Assembly: GCF_001905005.1 (NCBI RefSeq)
Contig: NZ_LWKZ01000012.1
Span: 124,001 to 188,000, forward strand
Direction of reading: 5' to 3'
Origin: Streptomyces sp. CB02923
GTDB lineage: Bacteria; Actinomycetota; Actinomycetes; Streptomycetales; Streptomycetaceae
Length of the DNA: 64,000 bases
Part shown: piece by piece, positions 24,188 through 32,999 of the stretch
Numbering within the stretch: the stretch's first letter is position 1
Layout: every line of letters starts with the position of its first letter
Position numbers and translations under genes: made by a program
The notes under the pieces: model-generated
Database searches by the model: none
What the model was told of the DNA's origin: nothing
Seen by the model: the letters and a program-made list of their open reading frames with translations, nothing else

Positions 24188-24830
24188 GGCGACGCTCCAG
24201 AACTCGCAGGAGTAGGGAGGTGGGGTACGAGATCACGACGAACAGCACGCCGACGACCGTGATCGGCTCCATGTAGTCGAAGGTGGTCGCGCTGATGCTG
24301 TTCGCCACGAAGAGCAGCTCCGCGACGGTGATCGCGGCCAGCATCGGCGTGTCCTTGAACATCGCGATGACGTAGTTGCCGAGCGCCGGGATCACCCGGC
24401 GGAACGCCTGCGGCAGGATCACCGAGGTCCAGGTGCGCCGGCGCGACAGGCTCAGCGCCGTCGCCGCCTCCCACTGGCCTTCCGGTACGCCGTCGATGCC
24501 CGCCCGGTAGACCTCGGCGGTGTACGTCGAGTAGTGCAGCCCCAGACCGATCACGCCGGTGGTCAGCGGGTTGAAGGTCAGGCCCCAGCCCGGCAGCACG
24601 AAGAAGAGGAAGAACAGCTGCACCAGCAGCGGTGTGTTGCGGACGAACTCGACGAAGACGCTGACCGGCCACGTCACCCAGCGGCTGGGGGAGCGCAGCA
24701 GCAAGGCCCACACCAGGCCGAGCGCGAACGCCACGAGCGAGCCGAGCAGCGTCGCCTGCACAGTGATCCACAGCCCGCTGAGCAGGTCGGGCAGGATGTC
24801 GCCGACGTACTCCCATGACCAGGTGTTCAC
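24177..24830 (-). CDS. ehuD: amino-acid/ectoine ABC transporter permease (EhuD-like)
   Basis: This 217-residue HEQRO-type permease has about five transmembrane helices (for example LWITVQATLLGSLVAFALG and SVFVEFVRNTPLLVQLFFLF). The cytoplasmic coupling loop is in GQWEAATALSLSRRRTWTSV. The RNTPLLVQ motif marks the polar-amino-acid importer family. The GTG start at 24830 follows GGAGGTAAGCC and overlaps the upstream stop in a GTGA, so translation is coupled to the other permease. It forms the heterodimeric channel with the gene at 24827-25558. Confidence 0.82.
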   Translation of the reverse strand: MNTWSWEYVGDILPDLLSGLWITVQATLLGSLVAFALGLVWALLLRSPSRWVTWPVSVFVEFVRNTPLLVQLFFLFFVLPGWGLTFNPLTTGVIGLGLHYSTYTAEVYRAGIDGVPEGQWEAATALSLSRRRTWTSVILPQAFRRVIPALGNYVIAMFKDTPMLAAITVAELLFVANSISATTFDYMEPITVVGVLFVVISYPTSLLLRVLERRLVR

Positions 24831-25558
24831 GGCTTACCTCCGGGGGCAGTGATCACCTGCGGACCCTGCTTCGTGATCGGCAGCCGCCGCGAGAACCAGC
24901 CGGACTTCTCCGGCGCGCGGCCGATCGACGCCTTGGCCCGGCGTTCCAGGAGGCGCATGATCCGGGTCACCACGAACGCGATCACGAAGTAGAGGACCAG
25001 GATGATCCCGTAGACCTGGGCGCTCTGGCCCGTGGACAGCCGGGCCAGCTTGGCCTGGAAGGTCAGCTCCCCGATCGACAGCAGCGAGGCCAGGGCGGTG
25101 CCCTTGAGCAGCTCGATCAGCAGGTTGTTGAACGGCGGCATCATCTCCGGTACGGCCTGCGGCAGGAGGACCTTGCGCAGCCGCTGCCACGGCGTGAAGC
25201 TCAGCGCGATGGCCGCCTCGCGCTGGGCGGGCGCCACCGCCTGGATGGAGCCGCGTACGACCTCGGAGCCGTACGCCCCGTAGGACAGGCCGAGCGCCAG
25301 GGTGCCCGCCCAGAGGCCGGCGAGCTGCCAACCCAGCAGCGGCAGTGCGAAGAACAGCCAGAACATCAGGACCAGCGCCGAGGTGCCGCGGAAGAACTCC
25401 ACGTAGACACCGGACAGGAAGCGGACGATCCACAGGTGCGACGTCCGGGCCAGGCCGATGCCGAAGGCGACGAGGGCGGCCAGGGCGGCGCTGTAGACCA
25501 TCAGCTGGACGGTGATCCACATTCCTTTGAAGAACAGTTCCCACAAGGCTCCGGTCAC
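24827..25558 (-). CDS. ehuC: amino-acid/ectoine ABC transporter permease (EhuC-like)
   Basis: The 243-residue partner permease of the importer has the same fold and the family motif EFFRGTSALVLMFWLFFALP, a coupling loop in PAQREAAIALSFTPWQRL, and a basic C-terminal tail. It is slightly longer than its partner. The GTG start at 25558 overlaps the stop codon of the binding-protein gene (GTGA), and its own stop overlaps the next start. The four transporter genes are thus linked end to end. Specificity is inferred from subfamily resemblance only. Confidence 0.82.
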   Translation of the reverse strand: MTGALWELFFKGMWITVQLMVYSAALAALVAFGIGLARTSHLWIVRFLSGVYVEFFRGTSALVLMFWLFFALPLLGWQLAGLWAGTLALGLSYGAYGSEVVRGSIQAVAPAQREAAIALSFTPWQRLRKVLLPQAVPEMMPPFNNLLIELLKGTALASLLSIGELTFQAKLARLSTGQSAQVYGIILVLYFVIAFVVTRIMRLLERRAKASIGRAPEKSGWFSRRLPITKQGPQVITAPGGKP

Positions 25559-26484
25559 CGGGCACAGAGCTCCTTCGCCGTGAGGTCGGTCATGAACTCC
25601 TCGGTGAACCCGAAGGGCCGGGCGATGCGCAGGAGTTCGCCGCTCTTCTTCATCTTGTGCAGCTCGCCGTTGAAGGCGTCCCGCAGCTTCGTCTCGCCGA
25701 TCCGGAAGCCGTAACCGCCGCCGTCGCGCTGGGGTTTGCCGTCCACCTGGGGGGTGAAGGGGTGGGTCATCTCCACCTTGGGGTGCTTGCCGGTCTTCAG
25801 CGCCTCGATCATCGTCAGCGCGGTGCCGGCGAAGCAGTCGATACGGTCCGCCTCCAGCGCCTCCATGCCGGCGATCTGGTCGCCGTACGTCTGGATCTTC
25901 CCCTTCGCGACGCCGTTGCCGACCGCGTAGTCGATCTCCGCGTACCCGATGCCGGTGCCCATGCGCAGGCCGCCCTTGGCCACGTCCTCGTATGAAGCGA
26001 TCTTCTTGGGGTTGCCCTTCGGCACGAGGAAGCCGTCCTTCGACTCGTAGTCCGGGTCGGAGAAGAGCACGGCCTGGCAGCGGGCCTTGTTGATGAACAT
26101 GCCGGCCACGATCACGTCGTACTGGAAGGAGTGCAGGCCGGGCACGAGGGCGCCGAACTCGACCGGCACCGGCTCGAAGCGCTGCACCCCCAGCCGCTGG
26201 AAGATCGCCTTGGCGACGGCCGGTGCCTCGCCGGTCAGCTCACCCTGGCTGTTGATCGACGCGTACGGCGGCTCGCTGGCGATGCCCATCCGTACGACGT
26301 TCCTGTTGCGAAGATCATCGAGTAGGTGTCCCCCGTCCGTGGCTCCGGTGATGTCGACCTGTGAGCAACCGGCCGTCGCCCCCAGCGCACCTGTCAAACC
26401 CAGCGCCGCCGCTCCTGCGAGCAGTGAGCGGCGGCGGAACCCTGATGCGGTGTTTCCTGAGCTGTTCCCCTGTGGTGCAGCCAT
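25555..26484 (-). CDS. ehuB: ABC transporter substrate-binding lipoprotein (EhuB-like)
   Basis: This 309-residue SBP_bac_3-type binding protein has an arginine-rich start, a hydrophobic segment and a lipobox-like ATAGCSQ. The ligand-domain motifs are MGIASEPPYASINSQGELTGEAPAVAK, here split as MGIASEPPYA and ELTGEAPAVA, and later YDVIVAGMFI and MGTGIGYAEID. The GEAPAVAKAIF stretch resembles ectoine/hydroxyectoine receptors. ATG 26484 is the first start of the transporter operon, and a 269-base divergent control region separates it from the DUF3830 gene. The protein presumably captures the compound that the amidase and racemase-family enzymes of this island process. Confidence 0.82.
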   Translation of the reverse strand: MAAPQGNSSGNTASGFRRRSLLAGAAALGLTGALGATAGCSQVDITGATDGGHLLDDLRNRNVVRMGIASEPPYASINSQGELTGEAPAVAKAIFQRLGVQRFEPVPVEFGALVPGLHSFQYDVIVAGMFINKARCQAVLFSDPDYESKDGFLVPKGNPKKIASYEDVAKGGLRMGTGIGYAEIDYAVGNGVAKGKIQTYGDQIAGMEALEADRIDCFAGTALTMIEALKTGKHPKVEMTHPFTPQVDGKPQRDGGGYGFRIGETKLRDAFNGELHKMKKSGELLRIARPFGFTEEFMTDLTAKELCAR

Positions 26485-26561
26485 GGGCGCGGGGTTACCC
26501 GAACGCGTTGAAAATATGCCAATCGTTTCCAGCCCTTGATGTAAGCGGTGCGGGGCCGTGG

Positions 26562-26578
26562 CGCATGTCGGTCATGCG
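26562..26578. promoter_or_regulatory. CGCATG-N5-CATGCG palindrome between divergent genes
   Basis: CGCATG (26562-26567) and CATGCG (26573-26578) flank TCGGT. It sits midway in the 26485-26753 region between the divergent ehuB-like and DUF3830 genes, where an IclR operator would be expected. Binding is inferred from position only. Confidence 0.4.
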
Positions 26579-26753
26579 TGCATACGACACCCGTTCGGGG
26601 ACGTTAACTGCGGGGCGCGTGTGGCTTGTTGACGACGGTCGGCAGCCACCGCGCGCCGTGGGGAAAGAGGCGGGTACCGCGTCCGGTGTTCCCGTGTGCA
26701 TCGGGCCGCCCGCTGGTCCACCATGGGTCCGCAAAGCACCGTAAGGAGGCAGA

Positions 26754-27254
26754 ATGACCGACCGTTTCATCGAAGTCTCCCTCGACAAGCGGGGCGTGCG
26801 CTGTACGGCCAAGCTGCTCGACGACCGTGCGCCGGTCACCTGTAAGGCCGTCTGGGACGCACTGCCGCTCGGCGGCGACGTCTACCACGCCAAGTACGCC
26901 CGCAACGAGATCTACGCCCTCGTCCCGCCGTTCGCCCCGGAGGAGCCGCCTCTGGAGAACCCGACCATCACGCCCATCCCCGGTGACCTGTGCTACTTCA
27001 CTTTCACCGAGACCCAGTTGGGCACCGCCTCGTACGGCTACGAGAGCCAGGCCAAGCACCAGGGCCGCGCCACCGTCGTCGACCTCGCACTGTTCTACGA
27101 GCGCAACAACCTGCTGATCAACGGTGACGCGGGCTGGGTGCCGGGCATCGTGTGGGGCTCGGTGGTGGACGGCCTGGACCGGATGGCCGACGCCTGCCAG
27201 GACCTGTGGCGCGCCGGCGCCCTGGGGGAGACCCTCAGCTTCCGCCGGGCGTGA
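26754..27254 (+). CDS. DUF3830 family protein (cyclophilin-like fold)
   Basis: This small cytoplasmic protein of 166 residues opens MTDRFIEVSLDKRGVRCTAK and contains ALPLGGDVYHAKYARNEIY, ITPIPGDLCYFTF and VDLALFYERNNLLI, which I recognise as the DUF3830 family. DUF3830 proteins have a cyclophilin-like beta-barrel and travel with amidases, hydroxyacid dehydrogenases and Asp/Glu-racemase-like enzymes, as here. Their catalytic role is not established to my knowledge. ATG 26754 follows AAGGAGG at an ideal distance. It is divergent from the transporter operon. Its 3' end overlaps the end of the convergent amidase gene by 20 bases. Confidence 0.85.
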   Translation: MTDRFIEVSLDKRGVRCTAKLLDDRAPVTCKAVWDALPLGGDVYHAKYARNEIYALVPPFAPEEPPLENPTITPIPGDLCYFTFTETQLGTASYGYESQAKHQGRATVVDLALFYERNNLLINGDAGWVPGIVWGSVVDGLDRMADACQDLWRAGALGETLSFRRA

Positions 27255-28659
27255 GCGGGGCGGGCAGGCCCGCGGCCCCCGACGTGTAGAGGGCGTGCGC
27301 GGCGCGCAGGACCAGCGCGTCCGCGTGCCGCGCGCCCACCAGCTGCACTCCGATCGGCAGCCCGCTCCCGTCCACGCCGCACGGCACGGTCGCGGCGGGC
27401 TGCTGCGTCATGTTGAACGGGTACGTGAACGGCGTCCAGCCCGTCCAGCGCCGGTGCCCGGACCCGGCCGGCACCTCCGCCCCCGCCTCGAAGGCGGTGA
27501 TCGGCTCGGTCGGCGTCACGAGCAGGTCGTACGTGCTGTGGAAGCGGCCCATCGCCAGCCCCAGCGCCATCCGTACGTCCACCGCCGCCAGGTAGTCCAG
27601 CGCGCTGCGCCGCGCGCCCTCCGCGCAGATCTCCCGCAGGCCCGGATCGAGCAGCTCCCGCTGCGCGTGGCTCAGGTGCTGCACCACCCGCGCCGCGCCG
27701 CTGAACCACAGCGTGTGGAACTCCTCCACCGGGTCCGCGATGCCCGGGTCGGCCTCCTCCACGTGCGCGCCCAGCTCGGCGAGCCGGTCCACGGCCCGCC
27801 GCACCGCGGCGGCGACCTCCGGCTGCACCGGCACGTCCCACCCCAGCGACGGGCTGTAGGCCACCCGCAGCCCGGCCACCGGCCGCTCCAGCTCCTCCCG
27901 GAACGAGCCGGCGGGCGGCGCGAGCTGCGACCAGTCCCGCCAGTCGGCCCCGGTGATCACGTCCATCAGCAGCGCCGCGTCGGCCGCGTCCCGGGTCATC
28001 GGCCCGACGTGCGCCAGCGTCCCGAACGGACTCGCCGGGAACAGCGGCACCCGCCCGTACGTCGGCTTCAGCGCGAAGATCCCGCAGAAGGACCCGGGGA
28101 TGCGCACCGACCCGCCGCCGTCCGTGCCCAGGCTCAGCGGCCCGGCGCCGAGCGCGACGGCCGCCGCGCCGCCGCCGCTGGACCCGCCCGCCGTACGGGA
28201 CGGGTCGTACGGATTGCCCGTCACCCCGTGCCGCGGACTGTCCGTGACGCCCTTCCACCCGAACTCGGGCGTGGTGGTCTTGCCCACGAACACCGCGCCG
28301 TGCTCGCGCAGCCGCGCCACCGACGGCGCGTCCGCGTCCCAGAGCGCGCCCTCCTCGCGCACCGTGTGCGAGCCGCGCAGCGTCGGCGTCCCACGGGTCA
28401 GCAGCAGGTCCTTGACCGTGGCCGGCACTCCGTCGACCAGTCCGGCGGGCCGCCCGGACCGCCACCGTTCCTCGGACGCCTTCGCCGCGGTCAGCGCGTC
28501 CTCCGCGTCGATCCGGGTGAAGGCGTTCACCCGCTCCTGGGCCAGCGCGGCGCGTTCGACCACCGCCTGTACCGCTTCGACCGGCGAGAACTCGCCCGCC
28601 GCGTACCCGGCGACCAGCCGCACCGCCGAGCAGTCCGCCAGATCCGTCACCTCAGCCAT
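27235..28659 (-). CDS. amidase (amidase-signature family)
   Basis: This 474-residue amidase-signature hydrolase has the Ser-cisSer-Lys triad, with the lysine in ATVKDLLL, the glycine/serine loop in TAGGSSGGGAAAVALG and the nucleophile serine region in GTDGGGSVRIPGSFCG. It hydrolyses a C-N amide bond to a carboxylate plus ammonia or an amine. ATG 28659 is chosen because GGAGG lies five bases upstream (MAEVTDLADCS); an ATG at 28671 adds four residues. It is probably the first catabolic step on the imported compound. Gene order puts the hydroxyacid dehydrogenase 45 bases upstream in the same direction, so the two are co-transcribed. Confidence 0.92.
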   Translation of the reverse strand: MAEVTDLADCSAVRLVAGYAAGEFSPVEAVQAVVERAALAQERVNAFTRIDAEDALTAAKASEERWRSGRPAGLVDGVPATVKDLLLTRGTPTLRGSHTVREEGALWDADAPSVARLREHGAVFVGKTTTPEFGWKGVTDSPRHGVTGNPYDPSRTAGGSSGGGAAAVALGAGPLSLGTDGGGSVRIPGSFCGIFALKPTYGRVPLFPASPFGTLAHVGPMTRDAADAALLMDVITGADWRDWSQLAPPAGSFREELERPVAGLRVAYSPSLGWDVPVQPEVAAAVRRAVDRLAELGAHVEEADPGIADPVEEFHTLWFSGAARVVQHLSHAQRELLDPGLREICAEGARRSALDYLAAVDVRMALGLAMGRFHSTYDLLVTPTEPITAFEAGAEVPAGSGHRRWTGWTPFTYPFNMTQQPAATVPCGVDGSGLPIGVQLVGARHADALVLRAAHALYTSGAAGLPAPLTPGGS

Positions 28660-28704
28660 CCCGACCTCCATCGACGAACGGTCCCCTGCCACGGTCCCGG
28701 AAGA

Positions 28705-29670
28705 TCAGGCGCCCGGTACGTAGCCCAGCTGTTTGTCCACCACATTGGTGAGCGGCTCGCCCGCCGCCCACCGGTCGAAGTTGTCCGCGAACTGCTCGGC
28801 CAGCGCGTCCCGCCAGCCCAGCGTGTCGCCGCTCATGTGCGGAGAGACGATCAGGTGCGGCACGTCCCACAGGGCGCTGTCCGCCGTCAGCGGCTCGTGC
28901 GCGAAGACGTCCAGGGCCGCCGCCGCGATACGCCACTCCCGCAGCGCCGCCACCAGGTCGTCCTCGACGACGAGCGGCCCGCGGGCCACATTGATGAAGC
29001 GGGCCCGCTGCCGCATCCGGCCGAAGGCGGCCCGGTCGAACATGCCGCGCGTCCCGTCGGTCAGCGGCGCCGCGCACACCACCCAGTCGGCCGTGCCCAG
29101 CAGGCCGTCGAGCGCGCCGCTCGCGTGCACCCGGCCGAAGTCGGGATCGTCCGTATGCTCCCGCCGTCCGACCAGATCCACCCTGACACCCAGTGCCAGC
29201 AGCGTCCGGCCGATGGCCCGGCCGATCGGCCCCGAACCCACCACGACGGCCCGGCTGCCCGCCACCCGCAGTGTCTCCCGGTGCCGCCAGCGCCGCTGCC
29301 GCTGGAGCTCCCAACTGCCGTAGAGATCCTTGGCCATGGCGATCACCAGCCCGGCCACGTACTCGGCGATCGGCTGCTCGAAGACCCCGCGCGCGTTGGT
29401 CACCTGGGTCGCGTCGGCGGCGAGCTCGGGGCACATGAGCCGGTCCACGCCCGCGCTCGCGGTGTGCACCCAAACGGGTCGGCGGCCGCCGCCGGGCCAG
29501 GCGTCCCGGATGGCGTCGGAGGTGAAATCCCAGGCCAACACCACATCAGCGGAGGGAAGTTGACCGGCGAAGGTCCGGTCGTCGGCGTACACCAGCCGGG
29601 CGCGGCCGGCCAGCCGGTCCAGCTTCGGAGGCGGGTCGGAACCAAGAACAAGGACGGTGCTTTCGGACAT
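28705..29670 (-). CDS. D-2-hydroxyacid dehydrogenase family protein
   Basis: This 321-residue NAD(P)-dependent dehydrogenase has the dinucleotide motif VVGSGPIGRAIGRTLL and the catalytic residues Arg in FINVARGPLV, Glu in DVFAHEPLT and His in IVSPHMSGD. It interconverts a 2-hydroxy acid and a 2-oxo acid in the cytoplasm, often as a glyoxylate/hydroxypyruvate-type reductase. ATG 29670 begins the operon it shares with the amidase gene. The 209 bases upstream separate it from the divergent racemase-family gene, giving a second divergent control region within the island. The substrate is unknown. Confidence 0.9.
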   Translation of the reverse strand: MSESTVLVLGSDPPPKLDRLAGRARLVYADDRTFAGQLPSADVVLAWDFTSDAIRDAWPGGGRRPVWVHTASAGVDRLMCPELAADATQVTNARGVFEQPIAEYVAGLVIAMAKDLYGSWELQRQRRWRHRETLRVAGSRAVVVGSGPIGRAIGRTLLALGVRVDLVGRREHTDDPDFGRVHASGALDGLLGTADWVVCAAPLTDGTRGMFDRAAFGRMRQRARFINVARGPLVVEDDLVAALREWRIAAAALDVFAHEPLTADSALWDVPHLIVSPHMSGDTLGWRDALAEQFADNFDRWAAGEPLTNVVDKQLGYVPGA

Positions 29671-29879
29671 AGGCCAGAAACCGTTCTGAAACGTGAGCCC
29701 CTTTAAATGAAAGGAGGCGCCGACAGATGCCTGAGATGCGAGGATTGACCACGCTAAGAAGTCGTAACTACCGTGTCAACAACGGCTCTGTCCCGACGTC
29801 CCCGGCTTGTGCCGGTCGCACCACGAACCCCTGGGCAATGGCCTTGCCCTTACCAGCCCTTCGCTCTTCTGGGGGCATC

Positions 29880-30809
29880 ATGGACGTCTCATTTCTGGGG
29901 GGACCGAAGCCTCAGCTCGGCGTGGGTGTCGTCGCTCCTTTCGACTTCGCCCTGGACCGCGAGCTGTGGCGCTGGATCCCCGACGATGTGTCCCTCCACC
30001 TCACCCGAACCCCTTTCGTGCCCGTCGAGGTGAGCCTCGACCTGGCCCGCCTCGTCAGTGAACACGAAACCCTGCACGCCGCCGTCCAGGCGCTGTGCGC
30101 CGTATCCCCGCAGGTCGTCTCGTACGCCTGCACCTCGGGCAGCTTCGTCGGCGGCGTGGCGGGCGAGCGCGCCATGTGCGCCGCCATGACCCGGGCGGGG
30201 GAGCGGCTCCCGGCGCTCACCACCTCCGGCGCGCTCCTCGAAGCGCTGCGCGAGATCGGCGCGTGGCGGATCGCGGTCGTCACCCCCTACACCAAATCGG
30301 TGACCGACTCCCTGGAGGAGTACCTGAGAGAGGCCGGCGTCACCGTCACCGGCCGCGCCTACCTGGGCCTGACCCGGCACATCTGGAAAGTGCCGTACCG
30401 CGACGTCGTCGACATGGCCCGGCAGGCCGTCATCGGCGCCGCGGACGCCCTCTTCATCAGCTGCACGAACCTGCCGACGTACGACGTCATCCCGCAGCTG
30501 GAAGCCGAACTGCGGATGCCGGTCCTGTCCGCCAACCAGGTCACGATGTGGGCCTCCCTGCGGGCCATCGGAGCCGACGCCATCGGCCCGTACCAGGCGC
30601 TGGTGGACCCCGTCGCCAGACGCGGCCCGGCCTCCATGACCGCCTCCTGGGGCCCGGAGGAAGGGGGCGGGATACCGCGGCGGGACGGGCTGTCCGAGGC
30701 GGCGTTCGCCGGTTCGGCGGTCCCGTCGTCCGAGGCGGATCCGGCCGACGGACTGGACGTACCGCCCTTTCATCCGCCGGAGGACCCCGGCCCGGCGGCG
30801 CCGGTCTGA
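29880..30809 (+). CDS. maleate isomerase/Asp-Glu racemase family protein, two-cysteine form
   Basis: This 309-residue member of the maleate cis-trans isomerase/Asp-Glu racemase superfamily has both catalytic cysteines: Cys84 in SYACTSGSF and Cys195 in FISCTNLPTYD. The motif ANQVTMWASLRAIG is also typical. The last 60 residues are a disordered, acidic, Pro-rich tail absent from most relatives. I use ATG 29880 (GGGGG upstream), which starts with the family-like MDVSFLGGP. The frame is also open from ATG 29727, which has an excellent AAAGGAGG at the right spacing, so a 51-residue longer product cannot be excluded. EutA proteins of ectoine pathways belong to this family. Confidence 0.85.
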   Translation: MDVSFLGGPKPQLGVGVVAPFDFALDRELWRWIPDDVSLHLTRTPFVPVEVSLDLARLVSEHETLHAAVQALCAVSPQVVSYACTSGSFVGGVAGERAMCAAMTRAGERLPALTTSGALLEALREIGAWRIAVVTPYTKSVTDSLEEYLREAGVTVTGRAYLGLTRHIWKVPYRDVVDMARQAVIGAADALFISCTNLPTYDVIPQLEAELRMPVLSANQVTMWASLRAIGADAIGPYQALVDPVARRGPASMTASWGPEEGGGIPRRDGLSEAAFAGSAVPSSEADPADGLDVPPFHPPEDPGPAAPV

Positions 30810-30973
30810 CGCGCACGGGCGGCGCCCCGCCGGATGCCGCCCCCGCCCCGTACCCCGTCCCGCACCCCGCCGTGCGCCCCGCGCGCGTGCCCACGGGGCG
30901 GCGCTCACGCCGTAGTACGCACCCCCACACGCATCCCTCCACCCGCATCCCTCCACCCAGTCAGGAGACGTGC

Positions 30974-31714
30974 ATGGCATCCACGGTCGGTTTCCTCTAC
31001 CCCGGCCACTCCGCCGAGGACGACTACCCCCGGCTGGAGACCCTCCTCGGCAACGGCCTGCGCCTGCCGCTCGTCCACACCGACATCGGCGAGGACGCCC
31101 ACCGCGTCGACGCGCTGCTGGAGATGGGCTCCGCCGCGCGGCTCGCCGCCGGCGTCGCCGACCTCAGGAGCCGCGGCGCCGAAGCCGTCGTCTGGGCCTG
31201 CACCAGCGCCAGCTTCGTCTTTGGCTGGGAGGGCGCCCAGGAGCAGGTGCGCGCGCTGTCGGCCACCGCCGGGCTGCCCGCCTCCAGTACCTCCTTCGCC
31301 TTCGCGCACGCCGTACGGGCCCTGGGCGCCGAACGTGTGGCCATCGCCGCGACCTACCCCGACGACGTCGCCGAATGCTTCCGCGCCTTCCTGAAGTCCG
31401 CGGGTACGGAGGTCGTCTCGACGTGCGGCAGCGGGATCATCACCGCCGCCGAGGTCGGCACGTGGGGCCTGGAGGAAGTCCTGCTGCTCGCCCGTACGGG
31501 GGACCACCCCGACGCCGAGGCGGTGCTGCTCCCCGACACGGCCCTGCACACCGCCGCCTACCTCCCCGCCATCGAGGAGGAGCTGCGCAAACCGGTGCTC
31601 ACCGCCAACCAGGTCACCGCCTGGGAGGGGCTGCGGCTGCTGGACCGCACGGTCGCCTGCCCGGCGCTGGGCACCCTGTTCGCCGGGTCGTCCGTGCCGT
31701 CCGCCGTGCGGTAG
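30974..31714 (+). CDS. maleate isomerase/Asp-Glu racemase family protein, second cysteine replaced
   Basis: This 246-residue paralogue of the preceding gene keeps the first catalytic cysteine (Cys76 in VWACTSASF) and the [14 protein letters not shown] motif. The position of the second cysteine is aspartate (Asp188 in [10 protein letters not shown]). One-cysteine members of this superfamily include arylmalonate decarboxylase, but that enzyme keeps the other cysteine, so the arrangement here is reversed. It could catalyse a different reaction, act on a different geometry, or pair with the two-cysteine protein. ATG 30974 has CAGGAG upstream. A 164-base Pro-codon-rich spacer separates it from its paralogue. 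Confidence 0.82.
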   Translation: MASTVGFLYPGHSAEDDYPRLETLLGNGLRLPLVHTDIGEDAHRVDALLEMGSAARLAAGVADLRSRGAEAVVWACTSASFVFGWEGAQEQVRALSATAGLPASSTSFAFAHAVRALGAERVAIAATYPDDVAECFRAFLKSAGTEVVSTCGSGIITAAEVGTWGLEEVLLLARTGDHPDAEAVLLPDTALHTAAYLPAIEEELRKPVLTANQVTAWEGLRLLDRTVACPALGTLFAGSSVPSAVR

Positions 31715-31759
31715 CGGCGCCGGGGTCCGCCTGCCGAACCGCTCTCCCCGCCCGCCCGG

Positions 31760-31788
31760 GAATAACCGGAGAACTACTCCGGTTATTC
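31760..31788. promoter_or_regulatory. perfect 12-bp inverted repeat upstream of a monooxygenase gene
   Basis: GAATAACCGGAG (31760-31771) and CTCCGGTTATTC (31777-31788) flank AACTA. It ends 36 bases before the GTG start of the next gene, an ideal place for a repressor to block transcription. The arms are A/T-richer than the surroundings, unlike a terminator. It could also help to end the racemase-family transcript, but no T-run follows. Confidence 0.65.
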
Positions 31789-31824
31789 TCCGGGCAGACC
31801 AGCGACGCGAGGAGGGCCCGCACC

Positions 31825-32985
31825 GTGAGCGGCGACCACGACGAGATCCGGGACCACGACGGGAACCGGACCGATGACGGCATCGGGGACGGCATCGGGA
31901 ACGGCGACGGCATCCGGGGCACGGCCCCCGGCACCGCGCCCGTCCCCCTGTCCGTACTCGACCTGGTGACGGTGGGCGCCGGGCACACCGCCTCCGAGGC
32001 CGTACGGACCGCCGTCGGCATCGCCCGCACGGCCGAGCGCCGCGGCTTCCACCGCTACTGGGTCGCCGAGCACCACTCGATGCCCGGCGTGGCCTCCTCG
32101 TCCCCGGCGGTCCTGCTGGCGCACCTCGCCGCGCACACCGAGCGCATCCGGCTCGGCTCCGGCGGCGTCATGTTGCCCAACCACGCCCCGTTGGTGATCG
32201 CCGAGCAGTTCGGCACCCTGGAGGCGATGGCCCCCGGCCGGGTCGACCTCGGCCTCGGCCGCGCCCCCGGCACCGACGGCGCCACCGCCGCCGCGCTGCG
32301 CCGCACCGAGCGGCTCCACGAGGGCGCCGACGAATTCCCCCAGCAGCTCGCGGAACTGACGCGCTTCCTGGACGACGACTTCCCCGACGGGCACCCGTAC
32401 AGCCGCATCCACGCGGTGCCCGGTCCGGTCCAGGCGACGTCCCCGGGCGGCGTCCAGTCGGCGCACCGGCCGCCGCTGTGGCTGCTCGGCTCCTCCGGCT
32501 TCAGCGCCCAGCTGGCGGGCCGCCTGGGCCTGCCGTTCGCCTTCGCCCACCACTTCTCGGCGGCGAACACCATCCCCGCGCTGGACCTGTACCGCGAGTC
32601 CTTCCGCCCCTCCGCGGTCCTGGACAAGCCGTACGCGCTGATCGGTGTCGCCGCGCTGGCCGCCGAGGACGAGAAGGAGGCGCACCGCCAGGTCCTCACC
32701 GGCGCGCTGTCCATGATCCGGCTGCGCACCGGACGCCCCGGGCTGGTGCCCAGCCCCGAGGAGGCCGCGGCGTACGCGTTCAGAGGCATGGAGCGCGACT
32801 TCGTCGACAGCTGGCTGTCCAACATCATTTACGGCACGCCCGACGCGGTACGCACCGGCCTGGACGACCTCGTCAAGCGCACCGGCGCGGACGAGCTGAT
32901 GATCACGGCCAACGCGCACGGCGGCGGGACCCGGCTGCGGTCGTACGAGCTGATCGCGGACGCGTACGGGCTGCCGACGGCGTAG
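31825..32985 (+). CDS. LLM-class (luciferase-like) flavin-dependent oxidoreductase
   Basis: This 386-residue luciferase-like monooxygenase of the group whose members start [12 protein letters not shown] has [34 protein letters not shown] and [13 protein letters not shown], the flavin-binding parts of the TIM barrel. The first 37 residues are odd, consisting of Asp/Gly/Ile-rich near-repeats ([14 protein letters not shown]). The GTG start at 31825 has GGAGG ten bases upstream. The inverted repeat just upstream suggests control by a dedicated repressor not encoded alongside. Such enzymes use FMNH2 and oxygen; the substrate cannot be told from the sequence. Confidence 0.88.
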   Translation: MSGDHDEIRDHDGNRTDDGIGDGIGNGDGIRGTAPGTAPVPLSVLDLVTVGAGHTASEAVRTAVGIARTAERRGFHRYWVAEHHSMPGVASSSPAVLLAHLAAHTERIRLGSGGVMLPNHAPLVIAEQFGTLEAMAPGRVDLGLGRAPGTDGATAAALRRTERLHEGADEFPQQLAELTRFLDDDFPDGHPYSRIHAVPGPVQATSPGGVQSAHRPPLWLLGSSGFSAQLAGRLGLPFAFAHHFSAANTIPALDLYRESFRPSAVLDKPYALIGVAALAAEDEKEAHRQVLTGALSMIRLRTGRPGLVPSPEEAAAYAFRGMERDFVDSWLSNIIYGTPDAVRTGLDDLVKRTGADELMITANAHGGGTRLRSYELIADAYGLPTA

Positions 32986-32999
32986 GAGCCCTGCGCGCG

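Noticed and set aside
23354..26484. Assignment of the importer as a glutamate (GluABCD) transporter.
   Set aside because: The binding protein resembles EhuB-type receptors more closely, and the linked genes are amidase, DUF3830 and racemase-family enzymes. Specificity nonetheless stays open.
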